From AP-15 sp963788085 (GTDB lineage Bacteria; Pseudomonadota; Alphaproteobacteria; ATCC43930; CGMCC-115725), in NCBI GenBank assembly GCA_963788085.1, contig CAWBFS010000045.1:1-64000 (forward strand): a stretch of DNA of 64,000 nucleotides, written 5' to 3'. Position numbers and translations under genes: made by a program. This document shows positions 9,124-16,405 of the stretch, one piece after another. The notes beneath the pieces were generated by a model. It was given only the letters and a program-made list of their open reading frames with translations. It did not search any database and was not told where the DNA came from. The number at the start of each line of letters is the position of its first letter. The first letter of the stretch is position 1.

Positions 9124-10718
9124 GTGAAACTTGGTCAGTGCGCCGCGGCGGCGGCAGGTTTGTTGCTCGGCTTGATCCTTGCCGGCACAGCACAGGCACA
9201 AAAACAGGGTGGCACTCTGCGGGTGTGGCACCGGGACAGCCCCGGGAACATGTCGATTCTCGAGGAAGGGACGATCTCGATCGTCGCGCCGATCATGGGG
9301 GTCTTCAACAATCTCGTCATGTTCGACCCGAATGTAAAGCAGAACAGCTTGAAGTCGATCGTTCCTGATCTTGCCGAGAGCTGGTCGTGGAGCGAGGACG
9401 GGACCGAGCTGACCTTCAAATTGCGCGATGGCGTCAAATGGCATGACGGCAAGCCGTTCACCGCCGCGGACGTCAAATGCACCTTCGATCTGGTGCAGGG
9501 CAAAGCCAAGGAGAAGCTGCGCGTCAATGCCCGCGAAGCCTGGTGGATCAACCTCAAGGAGGTCACGACCGAGGGCGACCGGCAGGCGACATTTCACCTG
9601 AAGCGGCCACAGCCTGCTTTCATCGAATTGCTCGCCGCGGGGTTCACGCCGATCTATCCTTGCCACGTCTCGCCGGCTCAGATGCGGGCGCATCCGATCG
9701 GCACCGGGCCGTTCAAATTCGTCGAGTTCAAGCCCAACCAGTCCATCAAGGTGACGCGCAACCCGGATTACTGGAAGCCCGGCCGCCCCTATCTCGATGG
9801 CGCCGAGTGGACGATCATCCCGAACCGATCCACCGCGATGCTCGCCTTTATTGCCGGGCAGTTCGACATGACCTTTCCCTATGAGGTCACGATCCCGATG
9901 CTGAAGGACGTGCACAGCCAAATGCCGCAGGCGATCTGCGAGGTGACGCCGGAGAATGTCGCGCCGAATTTGCTGATCACCCGCAAGCCGCCGTTCGACA
10001 ATCTGGAGCTGCGCCGGGCGATCGCAATGACGATCGATCACCAGGCCTTTATCGACATTCTTGGCGAAGGCCAAGGCGACATCGGCACGGCAATGCTGCC
10101 GGCGACCCGAGGGCCTTTGGGCAATGCCAAAGGAAATGATGGAGAAGTTGCCGGGTTACGAGCCCGACGTGCAGAAGCGGCGGGAGGAGGCCCGCAAGAT
10201 CATGCAGTCGCTCGGGCTACGGACCGGACAAGCGGCTCGCGGTCAAGATCTCGGCGCGCAACCTGCCGATCTATCGCGACCCGGCGACGATCCTCTCCGA
10301 CCAGCTGAAACAGATCTGGATCGACACCGAGATCGAGCTGGTCGAAACGGCGAATTGGTTGCCGCGGCTGATCCGCGGCGACTTCACCTTTGCGCAAAGC
10401 CTGGTGGGCAGCGGGCTCGACGATCCCGACCAGAATTTCTATGAGAATTATATCTGCGACTCGAACCGCAATTACACGAAATACTGCAACCGCGAGCTCG
10501 ACAAGCTGATCGATCAGCAATCGATGGAGCTGGACCAGGAAAAGCGCAAGCATCTGGTGTGGCAGATCGACAGCAAATTGCAGGAGGACGTGGTGCGGCC
10601 CATCCTCTACCACATGCGCCAGGGCACCTGCTGGCGCCCCGAATTGAAGGGCCTCAACCTTCAGGTGAACAGCATCTATAATGGCTGGCGCATGGAAGAT
10701 GTCTGGCTCGACCGGTAA
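9124..10718 (+). CDS. ABC transporter substrate-binding protein, oligopeptide (SBP_bac_5) family (two frameshifts)
   Basis: A periplasmic binding protein of ~530 residues. GTG at 9124 follows GGAGGA at 9113-9118 and gives a signal peptide (AAAAAGLLLGLILAGTAQAQ). Family markers are ESWSWSEDGTELTFKLRDGV with KWHDGKPFTAADVKCTFDL, PIGTGPFKFVEFKPNQSIKV, RNPDYWKPGRPYLDG and FDNLELRRAIAMTIDHQAF. The frame shifts about 10120 (after GTAMLPA) and again about 10220, and resumes as ISARNLPIYRDPATILSDQL to the end (NGWRMEDVWLDR). No permease or ATPase genes are adjacent, so it is an orphan component here. It would deliver peptides or similar solutes. Confidence 0.85.
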
Positions 10719-10735
10719 ACGAACGGAAGGCTCCG

Positions 10736-11557
10736 ATGCTGACGATCACGGATCCGGTCAAGATCAAAGCGGCGGCGGCCTATAACGCTGCCGCGGATCA
10801 TTTCGATGACGAGGCGCTCGGTCTGTGGGCGAAATATGGCCGGCGCACCGTCGAGCGGCTCGCCCTGCACCCCGGTGCGACCGTCCTCGACGTCGGCTGC
10901 GGTACCGGTGCATCGGCAATTCCTGCCGCTGGGAACGTCGGACCGAAGGGCAAGGTAATCGCGGTCGATCTGGCCGACCGGCTACTCGAAATCGCTCGAC
11001 ACAAGGCGGCGACCCGGAACCTCGAGAACATAGAATTCCGCCACGGCGATATGGAGAACTTGGGATATCTAGACCAGCACTTCGATGCGGTGATGTGTGT
11101 ATTCGCGATCTTCTTTGTGCCGGACGTGGCGAAGCAGATCAGAGAACTGTGGCGGATGGTACGCCGCAACGGCCAATTGGCCATTACCACCTGGGGGCCA
11201 CGGGTGTGGGAGCCCGGTTCGACCGGTTGGTGGGCGGCGGTAAAGGAATTACGCCCCGATCTTCATGCCGCGTTCAACCCGTGGGACCGGATTGCAGACC
11301 CGGCGGCGTTGCGCCAGCTTTTCACCGAAGCCGGGATTGCAGAGGCGGCGATCGTTCCCGAGGACGGCAGGCAAGAGCTGCAATCGCCGCAGGATTGGTG
11401 GTCAATGGTGCTCGGGTCTGGCTACCGCTGGACTGTCGACCAGATGGAACCGGAGATCGCAGAACGGCTGCGCGACGCCAATCTCGCCTACATACGCTCG
11501 CACAACGTCACTTCCGTCGAGACCAACGTCATTTACGCCGTGGCTCGTAAGCCATAG
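10736..11557 (+). CDS. Class I SAM-dependent methyltransferase
   Basis: A 273-residue Rossmann-fold methyltransferase. Motif I is VLDVGCGTGASAIPAA, motif II is VIAVDLADRLLEIARHKA, and motif III is the FRHGDMENLGYLDQHFDAVM region with FVPDVAKQIRELWRMVRRNG after it. The overall pattern is that of UbiE/COQ5-like methyltransferases, though the acceptor is unknown. It begins 18 bases after the binding-protein gene and its stop lies 18 bases before the likely start of the Tag-like gene, so the three may form an operon. No frameshift. Confidence 0.88.
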   Translation: MLTITDPVKIKAAAAYNAAADHFDDEALGLWAKYGRRTVERLALHPGATVLDVGCGTGASAIPAAGNVGPKGKVIAVDLADRLLEIARHKAATRNLENIEFRHGDMENLGYLDQHFDAVMCVFAIFFVPDVAKQIRELWRMVRRNGQLAITTWGPRVWEPGSTGWWAAVKELRPDLHAAFNPWDRIADPAALRQLFTEAGIAEAAIVPEDGRQELQSPQDWWSMVLGSGYRWTVDQMEPEIAERLRDANLAYIRSHNVTSVETNVIYAVARKP

Positions 11558-11574
11558 TGGGCGGAGAGACATCG

Positions 11575-12249
11575 ATGTCGCTGCCTCCTTTTACCTCGAT
11601 CCTCGAAGCGGCGCGCACCCGGTTCGGCGCCGCGGTGCTCGAAGCACGCCTGCCGCAGCCGCGCTCGGCCGCCGAGCTCGCGGCAGTGCCGGACGACCGC
11701 TATCTGTCTCAGATGTCGCTCAGGATCTTCCGGGCCGGTCTCAAGCACAGCCTCGTCGACGCGAAATGGCCGGCTTTCGAGGAGGTCTTCAACGGTTTCC
11801 AGCCGCGCCGCGTGCGCGCAATGTCGGACGAGGCAGTGGAGGCGCTGCTCGGCGATGCCCGGCTGATCCGCCATTGGGGCAAGCTAAAATCGGTGCGCGA
11901 CAATGCCGCCGCGATGATCGCGCTCTCAGAAGAACACGGTAGCTTTGGTGCGTGGCTTGCCAACTGGCCCGGGACAGAAATCGTCGAGCTGTGGGAGGCG
12001 TTGGCGAAACGCTTCAACCAGATGGGCGGGAACTCGGGCCCGACATTTCTGCGCATGGTCGGCAAGGACACCTTTATCCTGACGCCGTCGGTCATCGCAG
12101 CACTGAAGCACTGGGGAGCGCTCGATGCGCCGCCGAAGAACCGCAAGGATCGCGCCGGTGTCCAGAGCTGCTTCAACATCTGGGCCGCCGAAACAGGCCG
12201 GCCGCTTTGTCAATTGAGCCTGATCCTCGCCGCTTCGATCGAGGACTGA
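11575..12249 (+). CDS. DNA-3-methyladenine glycosylase I family protein
   Basis: A 224-residue protein of the Tag/HhH-GPD superfamily. It keeps the helical core spaced as in Tag-like proteins: YLSQMSLRIFRAGLKHSLVD, WPAFEEVFNGFQPRRVRAMS and GDARLIRHWGKLKSVRDNAA, with a C-terminal KNRKDRAGVQSCFNIWAAET. ATG at 11575 follows GGAGAG; the GTG at 11557 would overlap the methyltransferase stop. These proteins excise alkylated bases, but this divergent branch differs from classical Tag (YHDxEWG is absent), so the substrate is uncertain. It converges with the RiPP cassette. Confidence 0.75.
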   Translation: MSLPPFTSILEAARTRFGAAVLEARLPQPRSAAELAAVPDDRYLSQMSLRIFRAGLKHSLVDAKWPAFEEVFNGFQPRRVRAMSDEAVEALLGDARLIRHWGKLKSVRDNAAAMIALSEEHGSFGAWLANWPGTEIVELWEALAKRFNQMGGNSGPTFLRMVGKDTFILTPSVIAALKHWGALDAPPKNRKDRAGVQSCFNIWAAETGRPLCQLSLILAASIED

Positions 12250-12265
12250 GCATATATTGCGTCGG

Positions 12266-13004
12266 CTATTCCCAGTAAGCCGCGATGATCGTGTTGTCGT
12301 CGCCGAGGATCAAATTGAGACGGTTTGGATCATGCGTAATCCCCCTGATGCCACGCGACGGTACGATCCACCGCAACACCTTGGGGAGATCCTCCTGACG
12401 AACGACGCCTTGCTGACCCGCCTGCGCCTGACCACGCTCGGCAAACTTCTTGCCGACGCAGTCCTTGCAGTCATTGACGTTGATCTGCGCCTGGTTCATC
12501 CCCGGCATCTGCTTGACTTCGATCGCATTCTCGGAGGCACGCACGCGCACCCCTTTGAATAGGTGGCCCTCCTCCAGTGGAAACACCGCGCCAATAGGCA
12601 CAAAACCTTCGGCCGGCTGTGTCTGCTGCGGCTCGTCGCGATAAATTGCAGATCGAGGACCCCATCCAAAGGCTTTCCGACAAATGTCGGTACCAGCTGC
12701 GGGGCGCTCCAGCCCTGCGATCCGGTGAGCCCCGTGACCCGGACGATGTCGAGCTTGGGATCGGTCGAGGTCCGCATCACCTCGACGCCGGTGACGTAGA
12801 GCACTGGGAGTTCAGTCCCCGGGGTCGTTTCATCGATTCGGTGGGTTCGACCATCTGTGCTGCGCCACCGCCGGCGTATCCTTGCGGCTGCCCGGGGGCT
12901 CCGGATGGCGGCGGGCCGCCCTGCGCGAACGCGAGGCCGGCCAAACCGGCCTGCATTGCAGCAGCTATTGCCAACGCGCCCAAGCGGGGGAACCTCATAT
13001 TCAT
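12266..13004 (-). CDS. Secreted partner protein of the RiPP cassette, unknown family (two frameshifts)
   Basis: Three frames join into one ~246-residue protein. ATG at 13004 has GGAGG five bases upstream and starts a signal peptide (RFPRLGALAIAAAMQAGLAG, cleavage near AFAQGG). A Pro/Gly/Gln linker (PPPSGAPGQPQGYAGGG) follows. After a one-base loss near 12818 the frame continues ELPVLYVTGVEVMRTSTDPK and WSAPQLVPTFVGKPLDGVLD. A second shift near 12640 leads to IGAVFPLEEGHLFKGVRVRA, a CKDC pair and the end at GDDNTIIAAYWE. It begins 13 bases after the maturase stop, so it is translated from the same message. No known domain is recognised. Export to the periplasm suggests it handles or presents the modified peptide. 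Confidence 0.7.
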
Positions 13005-13009
13005 CATAT

Positions 13010-13014
13010 CCTCC
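13010..13014 (-). promoter_or_regulatory. Ribosome binding site of the secreted partner
   Basis: GGAGG lies five bases before the ATG at 13004. It decides between three closely spaced in-frame ATGs (13007, 13004, 12998) and sits immediately after the maturase stop, supporting coupled translation. Confidence 0.6.
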
Positions 13015-13017
13015 GAA

Positions 13018-14227
13018 TTACCAGTGTTCATCCCCAGCGGGCATTCTGATCTGCGCCCGCTCTGCCATCTCGATGCAAGGAATGCGCGGATTATTTTGGT
13101 CGGACATGCCCGGCTGCACACGCTCGAGCGCATCGAGCACGAGATCGGTTGCCCGCATCTTGGTCAGGCGGCAATAGGTGGTCTCGGTGCTGATAAAGGT
13201 CCCGTTCTCGGCAAGCTTGTTGACCGGCTCACCCCCGCCGCACACGCTGAAATACTCACAGCTGTCGCGGCACATCGCCACGCCTGCCTCAATGTCTTGG
13301 AGCATCCTGACGAAGTTCGCCCGCAGCGGCATATCGACGAGCCTGTCACGATTGATGTTCCCTAACGAGGAAATCGTCGTATTGCGCATTCTTCAGGCCG
13401 AGCAGCTCGGGCGAGAATGTAGAGATATTGCCGGCCCAATCCATGCTGGTGATGGCAAAAGGCTCGACCAGCTGATTGCCGAACGGCGCATCCTTGGGGC
13501 GGATCACCTGCTGCAGCGCGTGCTCGATTTCACGAATGAACGTGATCTTCCCAGGCATAGCCGACGACAACCGCCAAAACTCGCTCAGGAACCGGTAATA
13601 CGCGGTCTCGACCCCACTGTCGGCAAAGGACTGCGAGACGTGGTCGCCCTCGGATTCTTCGACATTGAAGCACACTTGCTCGATGCCTTCTGCGAGGTAG
13701 AAATCGAACATCTCCGCGGGCGCCAGCATGCTGTCCAGCGACAGCACCGAAATCACGTGAAACGGGACCCCGTTACGGCGCAGCAAGCGGATGCCGGCGA
13801 TCGTCTTGTCGAAGGTGCCGCGCCCGGCGCGGGTCACCCGGTTGCGGTCGTTCAGGCGCTTTGGCCCGTCGATGCTGACGCCGACATTGACGTGCTGCTC
13901 GGCAAAGAAATCGCACCACGCCTCGTCGATCAATGTCCCATTCGTCTGGAAGGAATGCGCCACCGTCAGCTCCGCCGGCTTCAGCGCCTCGATGGTGCGG
14001 AAGGCATTGCGGTAGAACTCGACCGGCAAGACCAGCGGTTCGCCGGCGTGCCATACTACCGACAGACAGTCCCGCACCCACCCTGACGCGAATACTTGCG
14101 AGAAGAGGTTAGACAGCGTTTCCGGAGCGACGACCGCTTTCGAATTCCGGTCCGGGAGGTAACAATACCTGCAATCGATGTTGCAGAACGGCGTAGGCTG
14201 AACGACCAGCAGTTCTATCGTCGGCAC
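13018..14227 (-). CDS. Radical SAM/SPASM peptide maturase, GRRM type (one frameshift)
   Basis: A RiPP maturase of ~402 residues. The radical SAM cluster motif is CNIDCRYCYLPDRN near the N-terminus. Then come SVVWHAGEPLVLPVEFYRNA, HSFQTNGTLIDEAWCDFFAE, VGVSIDGPKRLNDRNRV and HVISVLSLDSMLAPAEMFDF. After a one-base change near 13373 the SPASM part follows: GNINRDRLVDMP, MCRDSCEYFSVCGGGEPVNK and TETTYCRLTKM, whose Cys residues bind auxiliary Fe-S clusters. GTG at 14227 (PTIELLVVQPTPFCNIDC) is chosen; the longer open frame only reads through precursor 2. Gene order and sequence match the GRRM (Gly-rich repeat) rSAM family, members of which form three-residue cyclophanes. Its substrates should be the two precursors directly upstream. 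Confidence 0.88.
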
Positions 14228-14261
14228 GAGTCGGCTCGCCGGTTGCCCTCGGCGGACCAGG

Positions 14262-14642
14262 CTACCAATTACGCCAAAAGTTGTTCCAATTGTTCCAGTT
14301 ATGCCAATTGTTCCAATTAGGCCAGCCATAGCCATAGGGATAATAGCCGCCCCAAGGACGGTAGCCCCAGCCTCCGCCCCACCAATTTCCCCAGGCGAGC
14401 TGGCGATTTCGGCTATCCGGCTTGGCAGCCCCGCCGTCGGGTTCAGCCACGGCGGAGACGGCTTCGCGGATAGCGGCCAGCCGCTCCGACAATCGATCCT
14501 TATCCAAGGCGGAAGGTTGAGAGGCCGCCGGATGCTCGTTGGCAACACTCGGCGTCGTCGAGCCGAGCAACAGCGACATGCCGACCGCGCCGGCGGGAAG
14601 CATGCCGGACAGGATCTTGACGTATTTCTGCCGCAGCGACAC
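14262..14642 (-). CDS. RiPP precursor peptide 2, Trp-x-Asn repeat C-terminus
   Basis: A 126-residue precursor. GTG at 14642 is chosen over the ATG at 14666 because a strong AGGGGAGGGG lies four bases upstream and the resulting start (SLRQKYVKILSGMLPAGAVG) aligns with precursor 1. The leader has a hydrophobic stretch (AGAVGMSLLLG), an amphipathic block (RLSERLAAIREAVSAVAE) and the junction RQLAWGNWW. The core begins with a Gly/Tyr/Trp section (GGGWGYRPWGGYYPYGYGW) and ends in dense repeats (WPNWNNWHNWNNWNNFWRNW). Seven W-x-N triplets are present. The stop is 34 bases before the maturase start. Inferred: Trp and Asn side chains are crosslinked by the maturase. Confidence 0.85.
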   Translation of the reverse strand: MSLRQKYVKILSGMLPAGAVGMSLLLGSTTPSVANEHPAASQPSALDKDRLSERLAAIREAVSAVAEPDGGAAKPDSRNRQLAWGNWWGGGWGYRPWGGYYPYGYGWPNWNNWHNWNNWNNFWRNW

Positions 14643-14646
14643 AAAA

Positions 14647-14655
14647 CCCCTCCCC
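14647..14655 (-). promoter_or_regulatory. Strong ribosome binding site of precursor 2
   Basis: GGGGAGGGG, read on the minus strand, sits four bases before GTG 14642 and decides the start of precursor 2. Its unusual strength fits a peptide needed in excess over its maturase, whose own start lacks a comparable site. Confidence 0.6.
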
Positions 14656-14742
14656 TGATCAAACATCGCTTAAGCGAATGCGCGACATACCCCGGGGCTT
14701 TTATAGCAAGGGACGCTGCCTCCGGTCAAACCCGCGCGGCGC

Positions 14743-15084
14743 TCACCAATTGTGCCACCAATTGTGCCAGCCGCCATTGTGCCAACCGTTGCGCCAATTG
14801 CCCCAGCCGCCGTTTCGCCATCCGCCGTTGCGCCACCAATTACCCCAGGCGAGCTGCTGCTCATCGGAGCGCGATCTGAGGGCGTCTCCGGCAATATCGG
14901 AAACCGCTTGGCGAATGGCGGCCAGCCGTTCGGCAACAGGGGAGCGGTCCGCAGCCGCCGATCGTGAGTCCGACGGATGCTGAGCGGCATCGCCCGGCGC
15001 GGCGCCGAGCAGCAGGGACACGCCGACCGCGCCGGCCGGCATGAGCTGCGAAAGTACCCTGAGGTATTTCTGCCGCAACGACAT
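14743..15084 (-). CDS. RiPP precursor peptide 1, Trp-x-Asn repeat C-terminus
   Basis: A 113-residue precursor and the first gene of the cassette; GGAGG stands eight bases before the ATG. The leader SLRQKYLRVLSQLMPAGAVG with VSLLLGAAPGDAAQ looks like an export signal, followed by the amphipathic block VAERLAAIRQAVSDIAG shared with precursor 2 and the junction EQQLAWGNWW. The core is almost only Trp, Asn, Gly, Arg and His, in units such as RNGGW, GNW, HNGGW and HNWWHNW. Eight W-x-N triplets can be counted (x = Gly, Arg or His). It follows the tag stop codon by 59 bases, which may hold the cassette's own promoter. Paralogous to precursor 2. Confidence 0.85.
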   Translation of the reverse strand: MSLRQKYLRVLSQLMPAGAVGVSLLLGAAPGDAAQHPSDSRSAAADRSPVAERLAAIRQAVSDIAGDALRSRSDEQQLAWGNWWRNGGWRNGGWGNWRNGWHNGGWHNWWHNW

Positions 15085-15143
15085 TCAGGCCACCTCCAAT
15101 GGAACATGGTTTCGCGGAGATTCTGACAGAAACGTTACCATCG

Positions 15144-15713
15144 TCAAACTCGGACGGGCATCGGTGCCACGCCGCTCGTCCGCGCCCAAGGCGGCGACAG
15201 GTCGAGTATTCGGGCAAAGGCCGGGCAATCCGGTTCATGCGCCCCAGGCAGATAACCGACGCTCATCAGGAACTCGTTGACGATCTGCCCGCCGGTGAAG
15301 CGAAAGGTCTGCCGAAAGAGCCGCGTCCATTCCTGCGGCGATCGCGGGTGGTGGGCCTCGAGCCAGCCGACGAGCGAGCCGTGCGACTTTCGCAACGTCT
15401 GGATGCGCCGCGCATTCTCGGCCGCCGCTTCGATTTTGAGCCGGTTGCGGATGATCCCCAAATCTGCGAGCAGGCGGTCGGTATCGGCTGGCCCGAAGGC
15501 GGCGACACGGTCGACGTCGAAATCCGCAAAGGCCGCGCGAAAAGCCGCCCTTTTTTTGAGGATAGTCAGCCACGACAATCCCGCCTGGTTGATCTCGAGG
15601 ACGAGCCGCTCGAACAGCACGCTCTCCTCGCTGGTCGGAAAGCCGTATTCGCCATCATGATAGCGGGCGTGCACCGGATGGCCTGGCGCAATTCGGCAAT
15701 AGGCGGCGCTCAA
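15144..15713 (-). CDS. tag: DNA-3-methyladenine glycosylase I
   Basis: A 189-residue classical Tag. It removes 3-methyladenine from alkylated DNA by flipping the base into an aromatic pocket. The motifs are ARYHDGEYGFPTSEESVLFE (the family's YHDxEWG region), LVLEINQAGLSWLTILKKRA, FRAAFADFDVDRVAAFG and the C-terminal TGGQIVNEFLMSVGYLPGAH. The zinc-binding Cys/His pattern of the family is represented by CRIAPGHP near the start and HEPDC near the end. Start at 15713, two bases after the DUF1467 stop, so it is the last gene of the nuo-birA-coaX-rnj-mce run before the RiPP cassette. Confidence 0.92.
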   Translation of the reverse strand: MSAAYCRIAPGHPVHARYHDGEYGFPTSEESVLFERLVLEINQAGLSWLTILKKRAAFRAAFADFDVDRVAAFGPADTDRLLADLGIIRNRLKIEAAAENARRIQTLRKSHGSLVGWLEAHHPRSPQEWTRLFRQTFRFTGGQIVNEFLMSVGYLPGAHEPDCPAFARILDLSPPWARTSGVAPMPVRV

Positions 15714-15714
15714 C

Positions 15715-15984
15715 TCAGGGCTCGCGGAAACTGAGCCAGGGAGATCTCACCAACAGGTATATTGCCAGCCAGATGAGTGCCGAAACCACCGTCGTGATCG
15801 CCATCTTCAGCAACAATCGCGGCCGCTGCGGCGCCCCTGCGGCGTGACCCGGGTCGTCCGGTTCGGCGGGTGTCACCCACAGTGGCAGCACGGCGAAAAG
15901 CGTGATCCACCAGACGAGCACGTAGACGATAATTCCGGTGACCCAAGCCATCAGGCTGCGCGGCGCCGAGCCCGCCCGCCTCAT
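15715..15984 (-). CDS. DUF1467 family inner-membrane protein
   Basis: An 89-residue protein with two transmembrane helices (WVTGIIVYVLVWWITLFAVL and MAITTVVSALIWLAIYLLV) joined by a Pro/Ala-rich loop. DUF1467 proteins are small alphaproteobacterial membrane proteins found beside methylmalonyl-CoA epimerase, as here; their function is unknown. The ATG at 15984 overlaps the mce stop (ATGA). An alternative ATG starts MAWVTGII. It is intact. Confidence 0.85.
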   Translation of the reverse strand: MRRAGSAPRSLMAWVTGIIVYVLVWWITLFAVLPLWVTPAEPDDPGHAAGAPQRPRLLLKMAITTVVSALIWLAIYLLVRSPWLSFREP

Positions 15985-16385
15985 GCCTGCTCGAGCTCGA
16001 TGAGGGTTCCACAAAAATCCTTCGGATGCAGAAAGAGCACCGGCTTGTCATGCGCCCCCAGCCGTGGCTCGCCATCGCCGAGCACTCTCGCGCCGTCCGC
16101 CCGCAGCCGATCCCGCGCTTTGATGATGTCGTCGACCTCGTAACAGATGTGGTGCATTCCGCCCGCCGGATTGCGTTCGAGAAAGGCCTTTACCGGCGAG
16201 GTCGGGCCGAGTGGTTCGAGCAGCTCGATCTTGGTGTTAGGCAGCTCGACAAAAACTACGGTGACGCCATGCGCCGGCAGCGGACACGGCTCCGAAACGC
16301 GGGCGCCGAGGGTCTGCCGATAGGTCGCGCTCGCGGCAGCGAGGTCGGGCACGACTATCGCGACATGATTAAGCCTGCCGATCAT
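15981..16385 (-). CDS. mce: Methylmalonyl-CoA epimerase
   Basis: A 134-residue glyoxalase-fold enzyme interconverting (R)- and (S)-methylmalonyl-CoA in propionyl-CoA breakdown. Metal ligands are visible in RLNHVAIVVPDL (His), HGVTVVFVELPNTKIELLEP (Glu), GGMHHICYEVDDI (His) and CGTLIELEQ (Glu). The start MIGRLNHVA at 16385 is chosen; eight more upstream residues in frame are not family-like. It is placed between rnj and DUF1467, with a four-base overlap to the latter. The mutase genes are not in the window. Confidence 0.92.
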   Translation of the reverse strand: MIGRLNHVAIVVPDLAAASATYRQTLGARVSEPCPLPAHGVTVVFVELPNTKIELLEPLGPTSPVKAFLERNPAGGMHHICYEVDDIIKARDRLRADGARVLGDGEPRLGAHDKPVLFLHPKDFCGTLIELEQA

Positions 16386-16405
16386 CCCAACCTCACCATC
16401 GGATC

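Noticed and set aside
13360..13390. Programmed ribosomal frameshift in the maturase
   Set aside because: No slippery heptamer or strong downstream structure is evident, and similar breaks occur in many unrelated genes here.
14228..14662. 145-residue N-terminal extension of the maturase
   Set aside because: It only reads the precursor 2 gene in another frame. Family homology begins at GTG 14227.
14262..15084. CRISPR or non-coding repeat from the recurring CCAATTGTGCCA-like pattern
   Set aside because: The pattern is the Trp/Asn codon repetition of the two precursor genes, which have start codons, ribosome sites and shared leaders.
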